64,000 bases of DNA, taken from positions 62,001 to 126,000 of the forward strand of contig NZ_JBCEXH010000005.1 of the NCBI RefSeq assembly GCF_038751955.1. The letters are read 5' to 3'. This DNA comes from Methanocalculus natronophilus. Its GTDB lineage: Archaea; Halobacteriota; Methanomicrobia; Methanomicrobiales; Methanocorpusculaceae. Positions 46,022 to 54,369 of the stretch are shown here, piece by piece. Numbering within the stretch: position 1 is the stretch's first letter; the number at the start of each line of letters is the position of its first letter. Both the position numbers and the translations under genes were made by a program. The notes beneath the pieces were generated by a model, which worked only from the letters and a program-made list of their open reading frames with translations, made no database searches and was not told the DNA's origin.

Positions 46022-47038
46022 ATGAGCCAGAAGATTGTTTTCGGGATGAACTGCCCCTCATGCGGTGGCAGAATCGATATCCAGGAGGGTGAGCAGCTTG
46101 CCCTCTGCCCGTTCTGTGAAGCCGCCCATTCACTTGTTGTTGATAAGGGTGTTGGCAAGATCAGGCTGAAAAATACTCTTGATGCCGGGAAGGCAGAAGA
46201 GATTGTCAGGGCCTGGTTCAAAAAAGGGCTCAAGGCCCGCGATCTGACGGAAGAGTCACGGATAACCGAGGTCTCCTCGCTGTATCTTCCCTTCTGGAGG
46301 CTGGTCGGCCAGGGCAGGGCTATTGCCTGCGGGTATACCGAGCGGCAGGATACAGATGATAAGGGGAATACACAGACCTCCACTGATTACTACGAGAGGG
46401 TTGTTGACCGGGAGTTTACCTGGACTGAGATCGCCTGTGACAGCGGGGATATCGGCGTTACGACCCTCCGAAATACCGAGGGGGAAGCCGCTCCACTTGA
46501 GGAGGGTGAAGTTCCGACCTTTGAGCCGACGAGTTCGCGGGATGATGCAAATGACCGGGCCAAAGAAGGGATCAGGAACATGGCACTGGCAGAGGCCACT
46601 GCCGGGATTGAAAATGTCACCTTCTCACGGTCATTTATTCTGCCAAAAGGGTTTGAGCTGGTCTACTACCCGTTCTGGATCGTCAGGTTCAGGTACAAGG
46701 AACGCGGGTATTTCGCGATTGTGGATGGGGTAACAGGCCAGATCCTCTCGGGGAGGGCGCCTGGGGATCCACTCTACCAGACGCTCATCATCGGGTTTGG
46801 ATCTGCGGTTGCCGGCAGCCTGACCGGGTTTGGCATCTCGATGCTTGCCGCAGACGATGGTCTTGGCTTCCTGCTGATTATCGTCGGTCTGGTGATGATA
46901 GCCGGAGCCTACTACAAGTTCAGGTATGGATCAGAGATTGTGGAAGGTGACCGGCCGGGTGCTTCGGCAGGTATGGATATGTCGAAGCTGAAGGGATCGG
47001 TTTCGATTGGAAAGCCGCAGATCAGGTTTGGACGGTGA
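46022..47038 (+). CDS. Zinc-ribbon membrane protein B of the SPFH operon
   Basis: This 338-residue paralogue of the previous protein has an N-terminal ribbon (CPSCGGRIDIQEGEQLALCPFCEA), a long domain with 'VSSLYLPFWRLVGQGRA' and 'LVYYPFWIVRFRYKERGYFAIVDGVTGQILSG', and two C-terminal transmembrane helices (about 255-300). A cytosolic tail follows. The gene starts three bases after its neighbour's stop. Each contains a YFP/YPFW-type motif, suggesting a shared fold. Confidence 0.8.
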   Translation: MSQKIVFGMNCPSCGGRIDIQEGEQLALCPFCEAAHSLVVDKGVGKIRLKNTLDAGKAEEIVRAWFKKGLKARDLTEESRITEVSSLYLPFWRLVGQGRAIACGYTERQDTDDKGNTQTSTDYYERVVDREFTWTEIACDSGDIGVTTLRNTEGEAAPLEEGEVPTFEPTSSRDDANDRAKEGIRNMALAEATAGIENVTFSRSFILPKGFELVYYPFWIVRFRYKERGYFAIVDGVTGQILSGRAPGDPLYQTLIIGFGSAVAGSLTGFGISMLAADDGLGFLLIIVGLVMIAGAYYKFRYGSEIVEGDRPGASAGMDMSKLKGSVSIGKPQIRFGR

Positions 47039-47046
47039 GCTTTGCT

Positions 47047-47634
47047 ATGTTACGACTGAAATCATTAGCCTGTACATCATGCGGGGCGTCTCTCTCGGCA
47101 AAGAAACGTGACCTCGCACTCGCCTGCCCGAAATGTGAAAAGATCATGGAGTTTGATACCGGGAACCTCAATGATCTGGTAACCCGGGTGGCAGGTTTTG
47201 GAACAGAGAAAGGCGGAGAGAAGATCTATATCCCGTTCTGGGTTGTGGATGCTGATCTCAATGTCACGGACAAGAAAGTGATCGGAGGACGGATCGGACG
47301 GTTCTTCAAAGGCCAGAAGCAGTTATCAGGGCAGATGAAGTTCTGGATATGCGCAGCAGATATTGAAAATGACCAGAGAAAAGAATGGAATATGGAATAT
47401 ACGCTCAAACAACCATCATTTACAGAACAGAACGGTTTCCAGAGGGTTGACCGCCTGCCGGTTGTGATGAACCGGGAAGATGCGGCACAGGCTGCTGAAT
47501 TTCTGTTCCTGCGCCATGAGGTTGAGATATCCGGAACACTCCAGTCTCTCACCTATGACTTCACGGTTCATGGAAAAGAGCTTATATACCTACCATTTTA
47601 CAAGAGCAATGCAAAATATATGAGTGGATTGTAG
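47047..47634 (+). CDS. Zinc-ribbon protein C of the SPFH operon (soluble)
   Basis: This 195-residue protein has a ribbon (CTSCGASLSAKKRDLALACPKCEK) and one copy of the domain seen in A and B ('EKIYIPFWVVDADLNV' and 'KELIYLPFYKSNAKY'). It has no membrane helix. The ATG at 47047 has GGTGAG upstream, overlapping the previous stop region; a GTG at 47035 is an alternative. Confidence 0.78.
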   Translation: MLRLKSLACTSCGASLSAKKRDLALACPKCEKIMEFDTGNLNDLVTRVAGFGTEKGGEKIYIPFWVVDADLNVTDKKVIGGRIGRFFKGQKQLSGQMKFWICAADIENDQRKEWNMEYTLKQPSFTEQNGFQRVDRLPVVMNREDAAQAAEFLFLRHEVEISGTLQSLTYDFTVHGKELIYLPFYKSNAKYMSGL

Positions 47635-47666
47635 TTGACAAAACCCTTACGTTGGAGATGATAGAG

Positions 47667-48002
47667 ATGAAACAGGAAGATAAACGATTTCAGATGGGAT
47701 GGGCAGCAGTTGCCCTTATGTTTGGTGTCGCACTGCTTGTGAACTATTTCAGGGAGGGCGATATCTATATTGTCGTGTCGGTATTCTTTGTCGGTCTGGC
47801 ATTGATACTGGCAGGGCTCTCAATGGGTGTTGGCACCCAGAACAAGTACCTTCTCGGGTTCGCAGGCATACTTGGACTTATTGGCGTTGTGGCGCTTGCG
47901 TTACGGCCAGTCTGGCCGATTGTCGACATCGGGCTGCTGCTTGGCGGTATCATTGCCGGAGCGGCGCTTGCATTCATGGTCTATACATTTGCCAGGAAGT
48001 AG
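47667..48002 (+). CDS. Four-helix membrane protein of the SPFH operon
   Basis: This 111-residue protein is almost entirely four transmembrane helices, with a short charged N-terminus (MKQEDKRFQMG) and a C-terminal Arg-Lys. GGAGATGA precedes the ATG at 47667. It probably anchors the complex. No family is recognised. Confidence 0.75.
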   Translation: MKQEDKRFQMGWAAVALMFGVALLVNYFREGDIYIVVSVFFVGLALILAGLSMGVGTQNKYLLGFAGILGLIGVVALALRPVWPIVDIGLLLGGIIAGAALAFMVYTFARK

Positions 48003-48022
48003 GAATTGAGGACGGAAAAAAA

Positions 48023-48559
48023 ATGGCAGATCTCAGGGAACGAGTCGAGGATGATCGCGGGCTGATCAAGCAGATCCAGCTTGCGATCCCTGGATTCAGA
48101 GGATACAGGAAACGTGAGGATCTTCGTATTGCAGATAATCTTCTCAGGATACAGCTTGCCGACAAAATCCGTGATGACTGTATGGCTCCAATTATGCAGT
48201 CACGGGAGGCGGCATCACGGGCACTGGAGCTGCCGGTGATGAATGATCTTGGAACACTCATCCAGTCACTGAAGACGCTTGAGGCAAAGATCCGTCATGC
48301 AGACCAGGGGTATTCGGGGATCAACCCGAATTTCCGGATCGACGAGAGTCAGCTGGATACCCTGTACGAGTATGATCTCTCCATGCTCGAGTATGTGAAC
48401 GGGCTGAAGGAAGCAGCAGAGAAGATCCTCGCTGATGCGGAGATCGGAGATTTCAAGGCGGTCGGGCCGGCCTGCCGTGAAGCAAAGGCAGGTGTGATTC
48501 AGTTTGGCACTGTCTTTCGGGAGCGGCACCAGGTAATGGCTGATCTGGGGGCAATCTGA
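48023..48559 (+). CDS. Helical coiled-coil protein of the SPFH operon
   Basis: This 178-residue protein is nearly all helical and charged (MADLRERVEDDRGLIKQIQLAIPGFRGYRKREDLRIADNLL start). It has no membrane segment and no Cys cluster. In place and shape it could do for this operon what PspA-type helical proteins do in bacteria, but no sequence relation is seen. Its stop overlaps the next start as TGATG. Confidence 0.75.
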   Translation: MADLRERVEDDRGLIKQIQLAIPGFRGYRKREDLRIADNLLRIQLADKIRDDCMAPIMQSREAASRALELPVMNDLGTLIQSLKTLEAKIRHADQGYSGINPNFRIDESQLDTLYEYDLSMLEYVNGLKEAAEKILADAEIGDFKAVGPACREAKAGVIQFGTVFRERHQVMADLGAI

Positions 48560-49776
48560 TGGTATTTTTCAGGCGTTCAAAAGATACGGGAGCGGGAAGC
48601 GACATCAAGGGAACAGAGGCCCGGAAACTCTTCTACTGGGTGGAGGAGCATAAGGGCGAGAACGTGATGTGGCGGCTCCCCCAGAATGTGATGTGGAACG
48701 ATAACGTCCTTGTCCGTGAGGATGAGTGGGGTATCTTCTTCCGTGACGGCAAGGCCATGCAGGTCTTTGACCGGCCGGACCGCTACGCACTCACAACCCA
48801 GAACATCGCCGGGCTCCAGGCACTCTCCGCAACCCTTGTGGGTGTCAAGCAGATCGGCGAGTTCTACTGGGCACAGAAGCGGGAGTTTCGGGGAACGTTT
48901 GGGACATCTGAGCCTCTGACCTTCCGTGACACCGACTTTGGGGTTGTCAGGATCCGGATCTTTGGCCAGTTTGCGTACAAAGTTGCCGATCCGATGCTGT
49001 TGATCACCCAGTTTGTCGGTACAAAAGGGATGACAACCTCTGAGGAGATCATCAGCTGGCTGAAAGACCAGATCATCATGATCCTCAATGATACCCTCGG
49101 CGAGCTGAAGACCCACAAGCAGATGGGCATTCTCGATATGCCTGCGTATCTCACCGAGATAGAGCAGTTGTGCCTTTCAAAGCTTGGGTCCGAGACGAGC
49201 AACTACGGTCTCTCCATCACCAAGTTCTCAGGCCTGAATATCAACCTCCCCGAAGAGGTGCAGGAGGCTGTTGATAAACGCGGTGCGATGTCTGCACTTG
49301 GTGTCAACTTCATGCAGTACCAGTCCGGCCGTGCAATCGAGAATATCGGACGGGGTGCTGCAGAGGGCGGCGGCGGTGAAGGAGCCGGGTTTGCCACACT
49401 CGGTGCCGGTATGGGCGCCGGTATGGGTATGGGCAATGTTATGGGCCAGTCCATGGCAGGCGGCGGCGGTCCCGCTGCACCGTTTGGTGGCGGGGGTCAG
49501 CAGCAGGAGGCACCGCAGCAGCAGCAGACTGTTGCCTGTGTCAAATGCGGCCAGCAGATTTCACCCGGCACAAAATTCTGTCCCCACTGCGGTTCACCGC
49601 AGGTTCAGGAGAGCGAGCCGTGCGGGAGTTGCGGTGCATCTGTGAAGAAAGGGATGAAGTTCTGCCCCGAGTGCGGTGCTAAAATGGATGCCGGGCCCAA
49701 AACGTGCGGGAAATGCGGCGAGGAGCTTGCACCCGGTACAAAGTTCTGTGCAAACTGCGGAACACCGGCTGAGTAA
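48559..49776 (+). CDS. SPFH-domain protein with C-terminal zinc ribbons (YdjI-like)
   Basis: This 405-residue protein has an N-terminal SPFH/YdjI-like domain (about 20-250, with FFRDGKAMQVFDRPDRYALTTQNI and FGVVRIRIFGQFAYKVADP). A Gly/Met/Gln-rich linker (about 265-325) follows, then three zinc ribbons (CVKCGQQISPGTKFCPHCG, CGSCGASVKKGMKFCPECG, CGKCGEELAPGTKFCANCG). SPFH proteins assemble rings or patches on membranes. Bacillus YdjI works with YdjG, YdjH and PspA at stressed membranes. This gene closes the operon and is followed by a T-rich terminator. Confidence 0.88.
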   Translation: MVFFRRSKDTGAGSDIKGTEARKLFYWVEEHKGENVMWRLPQNVMWNDNVLVREDEWGIFFRDGKAMQVFDRPDRYALTTQNIAGLQALSATLVGVKQIGEFYWAQKREFRGTFGTSEPLTFRDTDFGVVRIRIFGQFAYKVADPMLLITQFVGTKGMTTSEEIISWLKDQIIMILNDTLGELKTHKQMGILDMPAYLTEIEQLCLSKLGSETSNYGLSITKFSGLNINLPEEVQEAVDKRGAMSALGVNFMQYQSGRAIENIGRGAAEGGGGEGAGFATLGAGMGAGMGMGNVMGQSMAGGGGPAAPFGGGGQQQEAPQQQQTVACVKCGQQISPGTKFCPHCGSPQVQESEPCGSCGASVKKGMKFCPECGAKMDAGPKTCGKCGEELAPGTKFCANCGTPAE

Positions 49777-49782
49777 AGAGAT

Positions 49783-49797
49783 CTTTTTTATTTTTTT
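49783..49797 (+). terminator. T-rich terminator of the SPFH operon
   Basis: CTTTTTTATTTTTTT begins seven bases after the stop codon and overlaps the 3' end of the convergent recQ gene. Confidence 0.55.
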
Positions 49798-51011
49798 CCT
49801 GGCAGGCAGGAGTCGCAGCTGCCGCAGCTGGTTTTCCCATATTCTTCCCCAAAGATGGCGAGGAGGTGTCTGCGGCGGCAGGTTGCTGATTCGCACCATT
49901 CCTGCATGAGCGCGAGTTTCCGAAGCCGGATCTCGCGGTCTTTCTGGTTCTGGTACTCTTTTTCGATAAGTTTCCCTGCGATCACGAAGTCCTGCCTGCT
50001 GTAAAAGAGGAGGGATTCGGCGGGTTTGCCGTCCCTACCAGCTCTGCCGCTCTCCTGGTAGAAGGACTCGATATCTTTTGGAGGATGGTAGTGGACGACG
50101 AACCGGACATCGGGTTTGTCGATCCCCATCCCAAACGCAACAGTTGCCGAGATGACCTGCGTATTGTTCTTCAGGAATGATTCCTGTATCCGTTCGCGTT
50201 CGTTTCCCGGGAGTCCGGCGTGGTAGGAGAGGGCAAGGATATGCCGTTTCCGGAGTTTTGCTGCGATCTCGTCTGCTGCGTTTCTTGAACGGCAGTAAAT
50301 GATCCCGGATCCGTTCCTGTGGCCTGCGATGAATGCAACAAGTCTCCGGAACCGTTCTGAATCGCTTTTTTCGAGGAGTGCGGTATACCGGATGTTTGTA
50401 CGGTCAAAGCCGCCGACATACTGGCGGGGGGATCTGAGGCGGAGCTGGGTGGTGATATCGGATCTCACCTCCTCAGTTGCAGTGGCGGTGAGGGCGATGA
50501 TCGGCGTGTGTGGGAAGAGATCGCGGATGATCCGGAGTTCCCGGTAGTCTTTCCGGAACTGGTGCCCCCACTGGGAGATGCAGTGGGCTTCATCTATTGC
50601 AAAGAGTTTCGGCTGGATTGACCCAAGGAGTGCCTGGAATGCAGGGAGGCTCAGGCGTTCCGGGGAGACGTAGAGGATACTGATCGCCTGGTTTCTGAGA
50701 TCCTCCTCAACTGCCTGCCGCCTGTCATAGGTCTGGTTTGAGGTGAGGAGGGCAGCTGCGATCCCCTGTCCCCTGAGATCGTCGACCTGGTCTTTCATCA
50801 GGGCGATCAAGGGTGAGATGACGATTGTTGTACCCCCGAGGAGGAGGGCGGGGAGCTGGTAGCAGAGGGATTTGCCGCCGCCGGTTGCCATGACGGCGAG
50901 GACGTCCCTGCCTGCGAGGAGGTCATCAACGATTGCCTCCTGGTTTGGCCGGAATGTCCGGTGGCCAAAGTATGCTTCCAGGGTCTGCTGGGAGGTGGTG
51001 TCATCCTTCAT
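49788..51011 (-). CDS. recQ: RecQ-family DNA helicase
   Basis: This 407-residue 3'-5' helicase has Walker A MATGGGKSLCYQLP, the DEAH box AIDEAHCISQWGH, SAT-like LTATAT, motif V/VI AFGMGIDKPDVRFVVHY and QESGRAGRDG. The RecQ zinc-binding region WCESATCRRR...SCGSCDSC follows. It stops there, without winged-helix and HRDC domains, as in short RecQ forms. Its ATG overlaps the upstream gene's stop (ATGA). Confidence 0.93.
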   Translation of the reverse strand: MKDDTTSQQTLEAYFGHRTFRPNQEAIVDDLLAGRDVLAVMATGGGKSLCYQLPALLLGGTTIVISPLIALMKDQVDDLRGQGIAAALLTSNQTYDRRQAVEEDLRNQAISILYVSPERLSLPAFQALLGSIQPKLFAIDEAHCISQWGHQFRKDYRELRIIRDLFPHTPIIALTATATEEVRSDITTQLRLRSPRQYVGGFDRTNIRYTALLEKSDSERFRRLVAFIAGHRNGSGIIYCRSRNAADEIAAKLRKRHILALSYHAGLPGNERERIQESFLKNNTQVISATVAFGMGIDKPDVRFVVHYHPPKDIESFYQESGRAGRDGKPAESLLFYSRQDFVIAGKLIEKEYQNQKDREIRLRKLALMQEWCESATCRRRHLLAIFGEEYGKTSCGSCDSCLPGKK

Positions 51012-51646
51012 GGGATCTCACCGAAGGTTCGATACTCACGGTAGCTGACAAGCACAAGCCAGAGGAGGGCGCCGAGTGCCGGGGCGAGGATGAAGAGGAA
51101 GAGGTAATCGGGATAGAATGAGCCAAGGAGGGTGATCCCGGCTGCTGCCTGCATGACCCGGCCGCTCTTCTGGTGGGTTCGTATCCAGACTGCTTCGCTC
51201 TTCATGGTCCATGGTGTCCGGATGCCGATCAGTTTGTTTGGTTTTCTGAGGCGGGGGAGGAGGATCGAGGTCCCAAGGTAGAGGAGGGAGAAGAGGATCG
51301 GGAAGAAGAAGTTTGTGGGGACCGGGTAGCCGGTTGCGGTGAGCCCGGCAAATACCTGGATACCAAGGAGAAAGGCGAGCAGCAGAACGATGAACCAGCC
51401 GGTGGCTCTCCTGGTCTGTGTGTCGCCTGACCCAAACTCCCGTGAGAGAAGAGCAAGGCCAATTCCTGTGGCGATGATGAGTGCCGGCAGGATCGCGATG
51501 CCGGTGCGTGCATCTGCCCAGGCATCGGGTTCGCCCGCGATATTCCAGTGTATCGGAACGGTGTCGGGGGCAGCCGGCCAGACCAGGGCTGCAAGGAGGA
51601 GGGATGCGGCGATGATGGTATAGAATGCGATCCGGTGGGTTTCCAT
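51008..51646 (-). CDS. SdpI/DUF1648-type membrane protein
   Basis: This 212-residue protein has about six transmembrane helices. The DUF1648 start contains VPIHWNIAGEPDAWA, and the SdpI-like part has NKLIGIRTPWTMKSEAVWIRTHQKSGR. Bacillus SdpI gives immunity to the SdpC toxin, but archaeal relatives have no known role. It is coupled to recQ by overlap. Confidence 0.87.
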   Translation of the reverse strand: METHRIAFYTIIAASLLLAALVWPAAPDTVPIHWNIAGEPDAWADARTGIAILPALIIATGIGLALLSREFGSGDTQTRRATGWFIVLLLAFLLGIQVFAGLTATGYPVPTNFFFPILFSLLYLGTSILLPRLRKPNKLIGIRTPWTMKSEAVWIRTHQKSGRVMQAAAGITLLGSFYPDYLFLFILAPALGALLWLVLVSYREYRTFGEIP

Positions 51647-51823
51647 TGTGTGGTGATCCCTGTTGATCGCTCATCCTGAAAAGGGCTCTGGATCGCTTTT
51701 TCTTCAGAGACTCCTGATGGTTCAGTACTGCAAAGCGGGATGGTTTCTTCTGTTCTCTGCCCGCACGTTCGCTGTTGGGTGTTCAGAAGGATTTTAGTGC
51801 AATGGAAATAGAGAGGAGGAGTT

Positions 51824-52708
51824 ATGAGGAGATCCAAACGTAAAACGGTGTCTGTCCCAGGCGGCGTGGTGACATACTGTAGTGCAGGGGAAGAGGAGGC
51901 AGGGGATCCGCTGATCCTCGTTCACGGTGGGCCTGGGGGAAGCTATGATGCATTTGAACCGTTCCTGTTGCTTGCCGGGGCACGGCCGGTGATCTGCTAT
52001 GACCAGCTCGGATCGTTTCGCTCCCCTGCTGCTGTTGATGAGTCGCTGCTCTCGCCTGAGCGGTTCGCCCAGGAGCTGCATGCAGTCAGGACGGCGCTTG
52101 CACCGGGGCGGGTGCATCTCTTTGGCCATTCGTTTGGGGCGATGGTTGCACTCGCCTACATTGAGCAGTTTGGGCAGGATGAGATAGCATCCCTTGTGCT
52201 CGCCGGGCCCCTCATCTCGTCTCCACGCTGGGAGGAGGACCAGCGGCGGCTGCTTGCCGGGATGCCGCCGGATACCCGGGCGGTAATCGAGATGCACGAG
52301 TCATGCGACGTCTATGATTCGCCCGCATACCAGGAGGCGATGATGGAGTACTACCGCCGCCATGTCTGCCGGATGGATCCCTGGCCGGACTGCCTGAACC
52401 GGATGTTTGAGCGTCTGGCAGTCCCGATCTACCTGGCGATGTGGGGGCCATCTGAGTTCACGGTCCGGGGGAGCCTCCGGTCCGTGGATATGAGGCACGT
52501 GCTGCCGACGCTCCGGCTGCCGGTGCTCTATACCTGCGGCGAGTTTGATGAGGCACCACCCATCTCTGTCCGTGATTTTGCCGATATGACCGACGGAGCG
52601 GTGGTGAAGGTCTTTGCCGGGGCATCACACATGCATTTCCTCGAGGCAGAAGATGAATATCTGGCGATGATGGAGGCGTTCCTGGCGGGGACGGAGGAGG
52701 GGAGGTGA
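51824..52708 (+). CDS. Alpha/beta hydrolase, proline iminopeptidase-like
   Basis: This 294-residue hydrolase has the oxyanion strand VHGGPGGSYDAFEP, the nucleophile elbow FGHSFGAM, a late catalytic Asp in CGEFDEAPP and His in GASHMHFLE. It resembles proline-specific peptidases. GGAGGAGTT precedes the ATG. It is the last ordinary gene before the repeat-rich accessory region. Confidence 0.88.
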   Translation: MRRSKRKTVSVPGGVVTYCSAGEEEAGDPLILVHGGPGGSYDAFEPFLLLAGARPVICYDQLGSFRSPAAVDESLLSPERFAQELHAVRTALAPGRVHLFGHSFGAMVALAYIEQFGQDEIASLVLAGPLISSPRWEEDQRRLLAGMPPDTRAVIEMHESCDVYDSPAYQEAMMEYYRRHVCRMDPWPDCLNRMFERLAVPIYLAMWGPSEFTVRGSLRSVDMRHVLPTLRLPVLYTCGEFDEAPPISVRDFADMTDGAVVKVFAGASHMHFLEAEDEYLAMMEAFLAGTEEGR

Positions 52709-52812
52709 AGTGAAGAGAGAGAGAGGGGGGGGTGAGAAGGTGAGGTGGATTGAGAGAGACGGATGGAAAGGAAGGGCAGGAAGGGAAAGGAAAAGAACGG
52801 GAGAGGAGGGTG
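52700..52812 (+). repeat. Long purine-rich tract
   Basis: From the end of the hydrolase gene about 110 bases are almost only A and G, including (GA)n and G8 runs. Such tracts can form triplex DNA; no gene lies here. Confidence 0.7.
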
Positions 52813-53114
52813 CCTCTCAGGTGACAAGGGGGGGGTTTGAATATCTCTTGTACTAGTACTGCTCACAACAATAACACGATCTTTTTCTTTTGCAATTTTG
52901 CTCCTCTCACGCAACAGAAACACTCACACCATGCAGGGTGTGGCTCTATATACCTGGGACAGCGACCCTGAAATGAGCAGAAAAAAACAGATCAGAAGAG
53001 AGTTTTCAATCATCAGGAGTGTACACTCTGAAGACCATACATTGAGCCAACACGAATAACACGATTACCATTGTTGTCCGGGTGGTTTCCACCCCCCCTT
53101 AGCCCGGAACGTTT

Positions 53115-53138
53115 GGGATGGGATGGGATGGGATGGGT
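53115..53138 (+). repeat. (GGGAT)4 tandem repeat
   Basis: Four GGGAT units plus GGG form five evenly spaced G-triplets that could fold as a G-quadruplex. It is internal to the chromosome, so it is not a telomere. Confidence 0.75.
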
Positions 53139-53214
53139 GACAGGGTAATTTTCACACAGCTATTCTTAACACAGATACTCTTACACAGATACTTTACACT
53201 GATTTTCTTACACG

Positions 53215-53302
53215 GAAATGCTGCTTGCAGAAATGATGCTCCGAAATGATGCTCCAAAATGTTGCTGCAGAATGTTGATGCAGAAATGCTGATGCAGAAA
53301 TG
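53215..53302 (+). repeat. Degenerate 13-15 bp tandem array (AAATGMTGMTSCAG)
   Basis: About six units related to GAAATGATGCTCC and AAATGCTGATGCAG follow head to tail. Stops occur in all frames, so it is not a coding repeat. Confidence 0.6.
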
Positions 53303-53441
53303 CTGATCCGGATTTTTTTCAGACGCACACACACTCACATACTCACACACTCACATACTCACCTACCCCCACACTCAAACACTCAAACACTTACACTCCG
53401 CACGGCAACCACCTATTACCTGGCTTTGCAAACGAGATTGT

Positions 53442-53615
53442 ATGCTAAGAACGAGCGTAAATGACGAACTTTCAGGGCTTCAGAAAGTCAATCCAGGCAC
53501 AGGAGTCGCCTTTGGAGAAGAACCCTTTATGAGCGGAAATCCACGTGCGGGTGATTTGCACTGTGCGGGAGATTTACACTGTGCGGGAGAGATCCCTGCC
53601 CGGGGGGTCTGCTGA
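53442..53615 (+). CDS. Possible 57-residue small protein coupled to the next gene
   Basis: The frame from ATG 53442 encodes 57 residues (MLRTSVNDELSGLQKVNPGT start) ending in a duplicated GDLHCA unit (AGDLHCAGDLHCAGE). Its TGA overlaps the next gene's ATG as TGATG, an arrangement common for real coupled genes in this window. No ribosome site or homologous family is recognised. The base composition is more GC-rich than the flanking repeats, which favours coding. Confidence 0.45.
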   Translation: MLRTSVNDELSGLQKVNPGTGVAFGEEPFMSGNPRAGDLHCAGDLHCAGEIPARGVC

Positions 53616-54316
53616 TGGCATTTACAAAATCCCTCTCCCTTGCCGATCATCTCCATCCCTATCTTGAGTCCTACCATGCAGAAGGCCGATCCATATCGGC
53701 ACTCGCCTCCCGCCTCTTCACCGAGTACTTCACCGGGACATCGGGGATTTCGGGAATATCAGGAGTATCGGGGGTATCAGGAGTTTCAGGAGTATCCAGG
53801 AGTAACGAAGATGATGAGAATGTTCTGGCAGGGAAGATTGCCGACATCAGGTACAGCCTGATACAGCAGGATCTTGACCGTGTCAGGGCTGATCTTGCTG
53901 CCATCGAGCAGGAGCTGAACCAGGCCAAAACCACCTTCCAGGCGGTGGCAGAGCAACGCAACGCCCAGAGACACCAGCAGGAAACCCTGCTCCTGAAAGA
54001 GATCGACCGCGAATTTGCGGACCTCACAGCCAATGGAACGGCTGTGGCAGCCAGGGAGGCTGCGGGTGCACGTGTCAGTGCAGGTGCAGGGGGAGGGACT
54101 GATCCAGGCGTACCTGCTGGCCCGGATCCTGGCATCAGAAAGAATGAGGCGGGCCGCTACCGTGCCTGGGCCCGTGGCCTCCACCTTGAGGGATCTGATC
54201 CCATCAGCATCATCAACCACAGAATCGCCGCCATCGCCACCCGCACGGGCCAGCCATCAGCCGAGGTCAGGGAGGCACTGTACCGGCACCTGCCGGGGAT
54301 CGAGGAGGTGATGTGA
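53615..54316 (+). CDS. Unrecognised 233-residue accessory protein with Gly-Val-Ser repeats
   Basis: I do not recognise the family. The N-terminus is helical (SLADHLHPYLESYHAEGRSISALASRLFTEYF). Then comes a tandem G-(I/V)-S repeat at about 42-61 from 9-bp DNA units, a coiled coil (about 72-135, DRVRADLAAIEQELNQAKTTFQAV), a Gly/Ala/Pro linker, and a 60-residue C-terminal helical domain. There are no membrane segments. A GGGGGGT lies before the ATG. It sits alone between two repeat fields upstream of the restriction operon. Confidence 0.65.
   Translation: MAFTKSLSLADHLHPYLESYHAEGRSISALASRLFTEYFTGTSGISGISGVSGVSGVSGVSRSNEDDENVLAGKIADIRYSLIQQDLDRVRADLAAIEQELNQAKTTFQAVAEQRNAQRHQQETLLLKEIDREFADLTANGTAVAAREAAGARVSAGAGGGTDPGVPAGPDPGIRKNEAGRYRAWARGLHLEGSDPISIINHRIAAIATRTGQPSAEVREALYRHLPGIEEVM
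53748..53807 (+). repeat. In-frame 9-bp tandem repeat (TCAGGAGTATCG type)
   Basis: Six or so variants of TCRGGRRTW in register encode the Ser-Gly-Ile/Val run of the 233-residue protein. Length change would stay in frame. Confidence 0.7.
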
Positions 54317-54369
54317 GGGGAGGGGGAGGTATGATGAAGGGGTGGAGGGGTTACGAAGAATATCGGTTC

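Larger units (their letters stand above)
52813..53441. other. Non-coding, low-complexity stretch
   Basis: No gene was seen. It holds a GGGAT tandem repeat, a degenerate TTACACAGATACT repeat near 53165, a 13-15 bp tandem array near 53215-53300, and a CA-rich ACTCACACACTCAAAC-type tract near 53320-53400. Confidence 0.6.

Noticed and set aside
53115-53138. (GGGAT)n as telomere or replication origin signal
   Set aside because: Methanogen chromosomes are circular, and no Cdc6/Orc1 gene or origin-recognition boxes are nearby.
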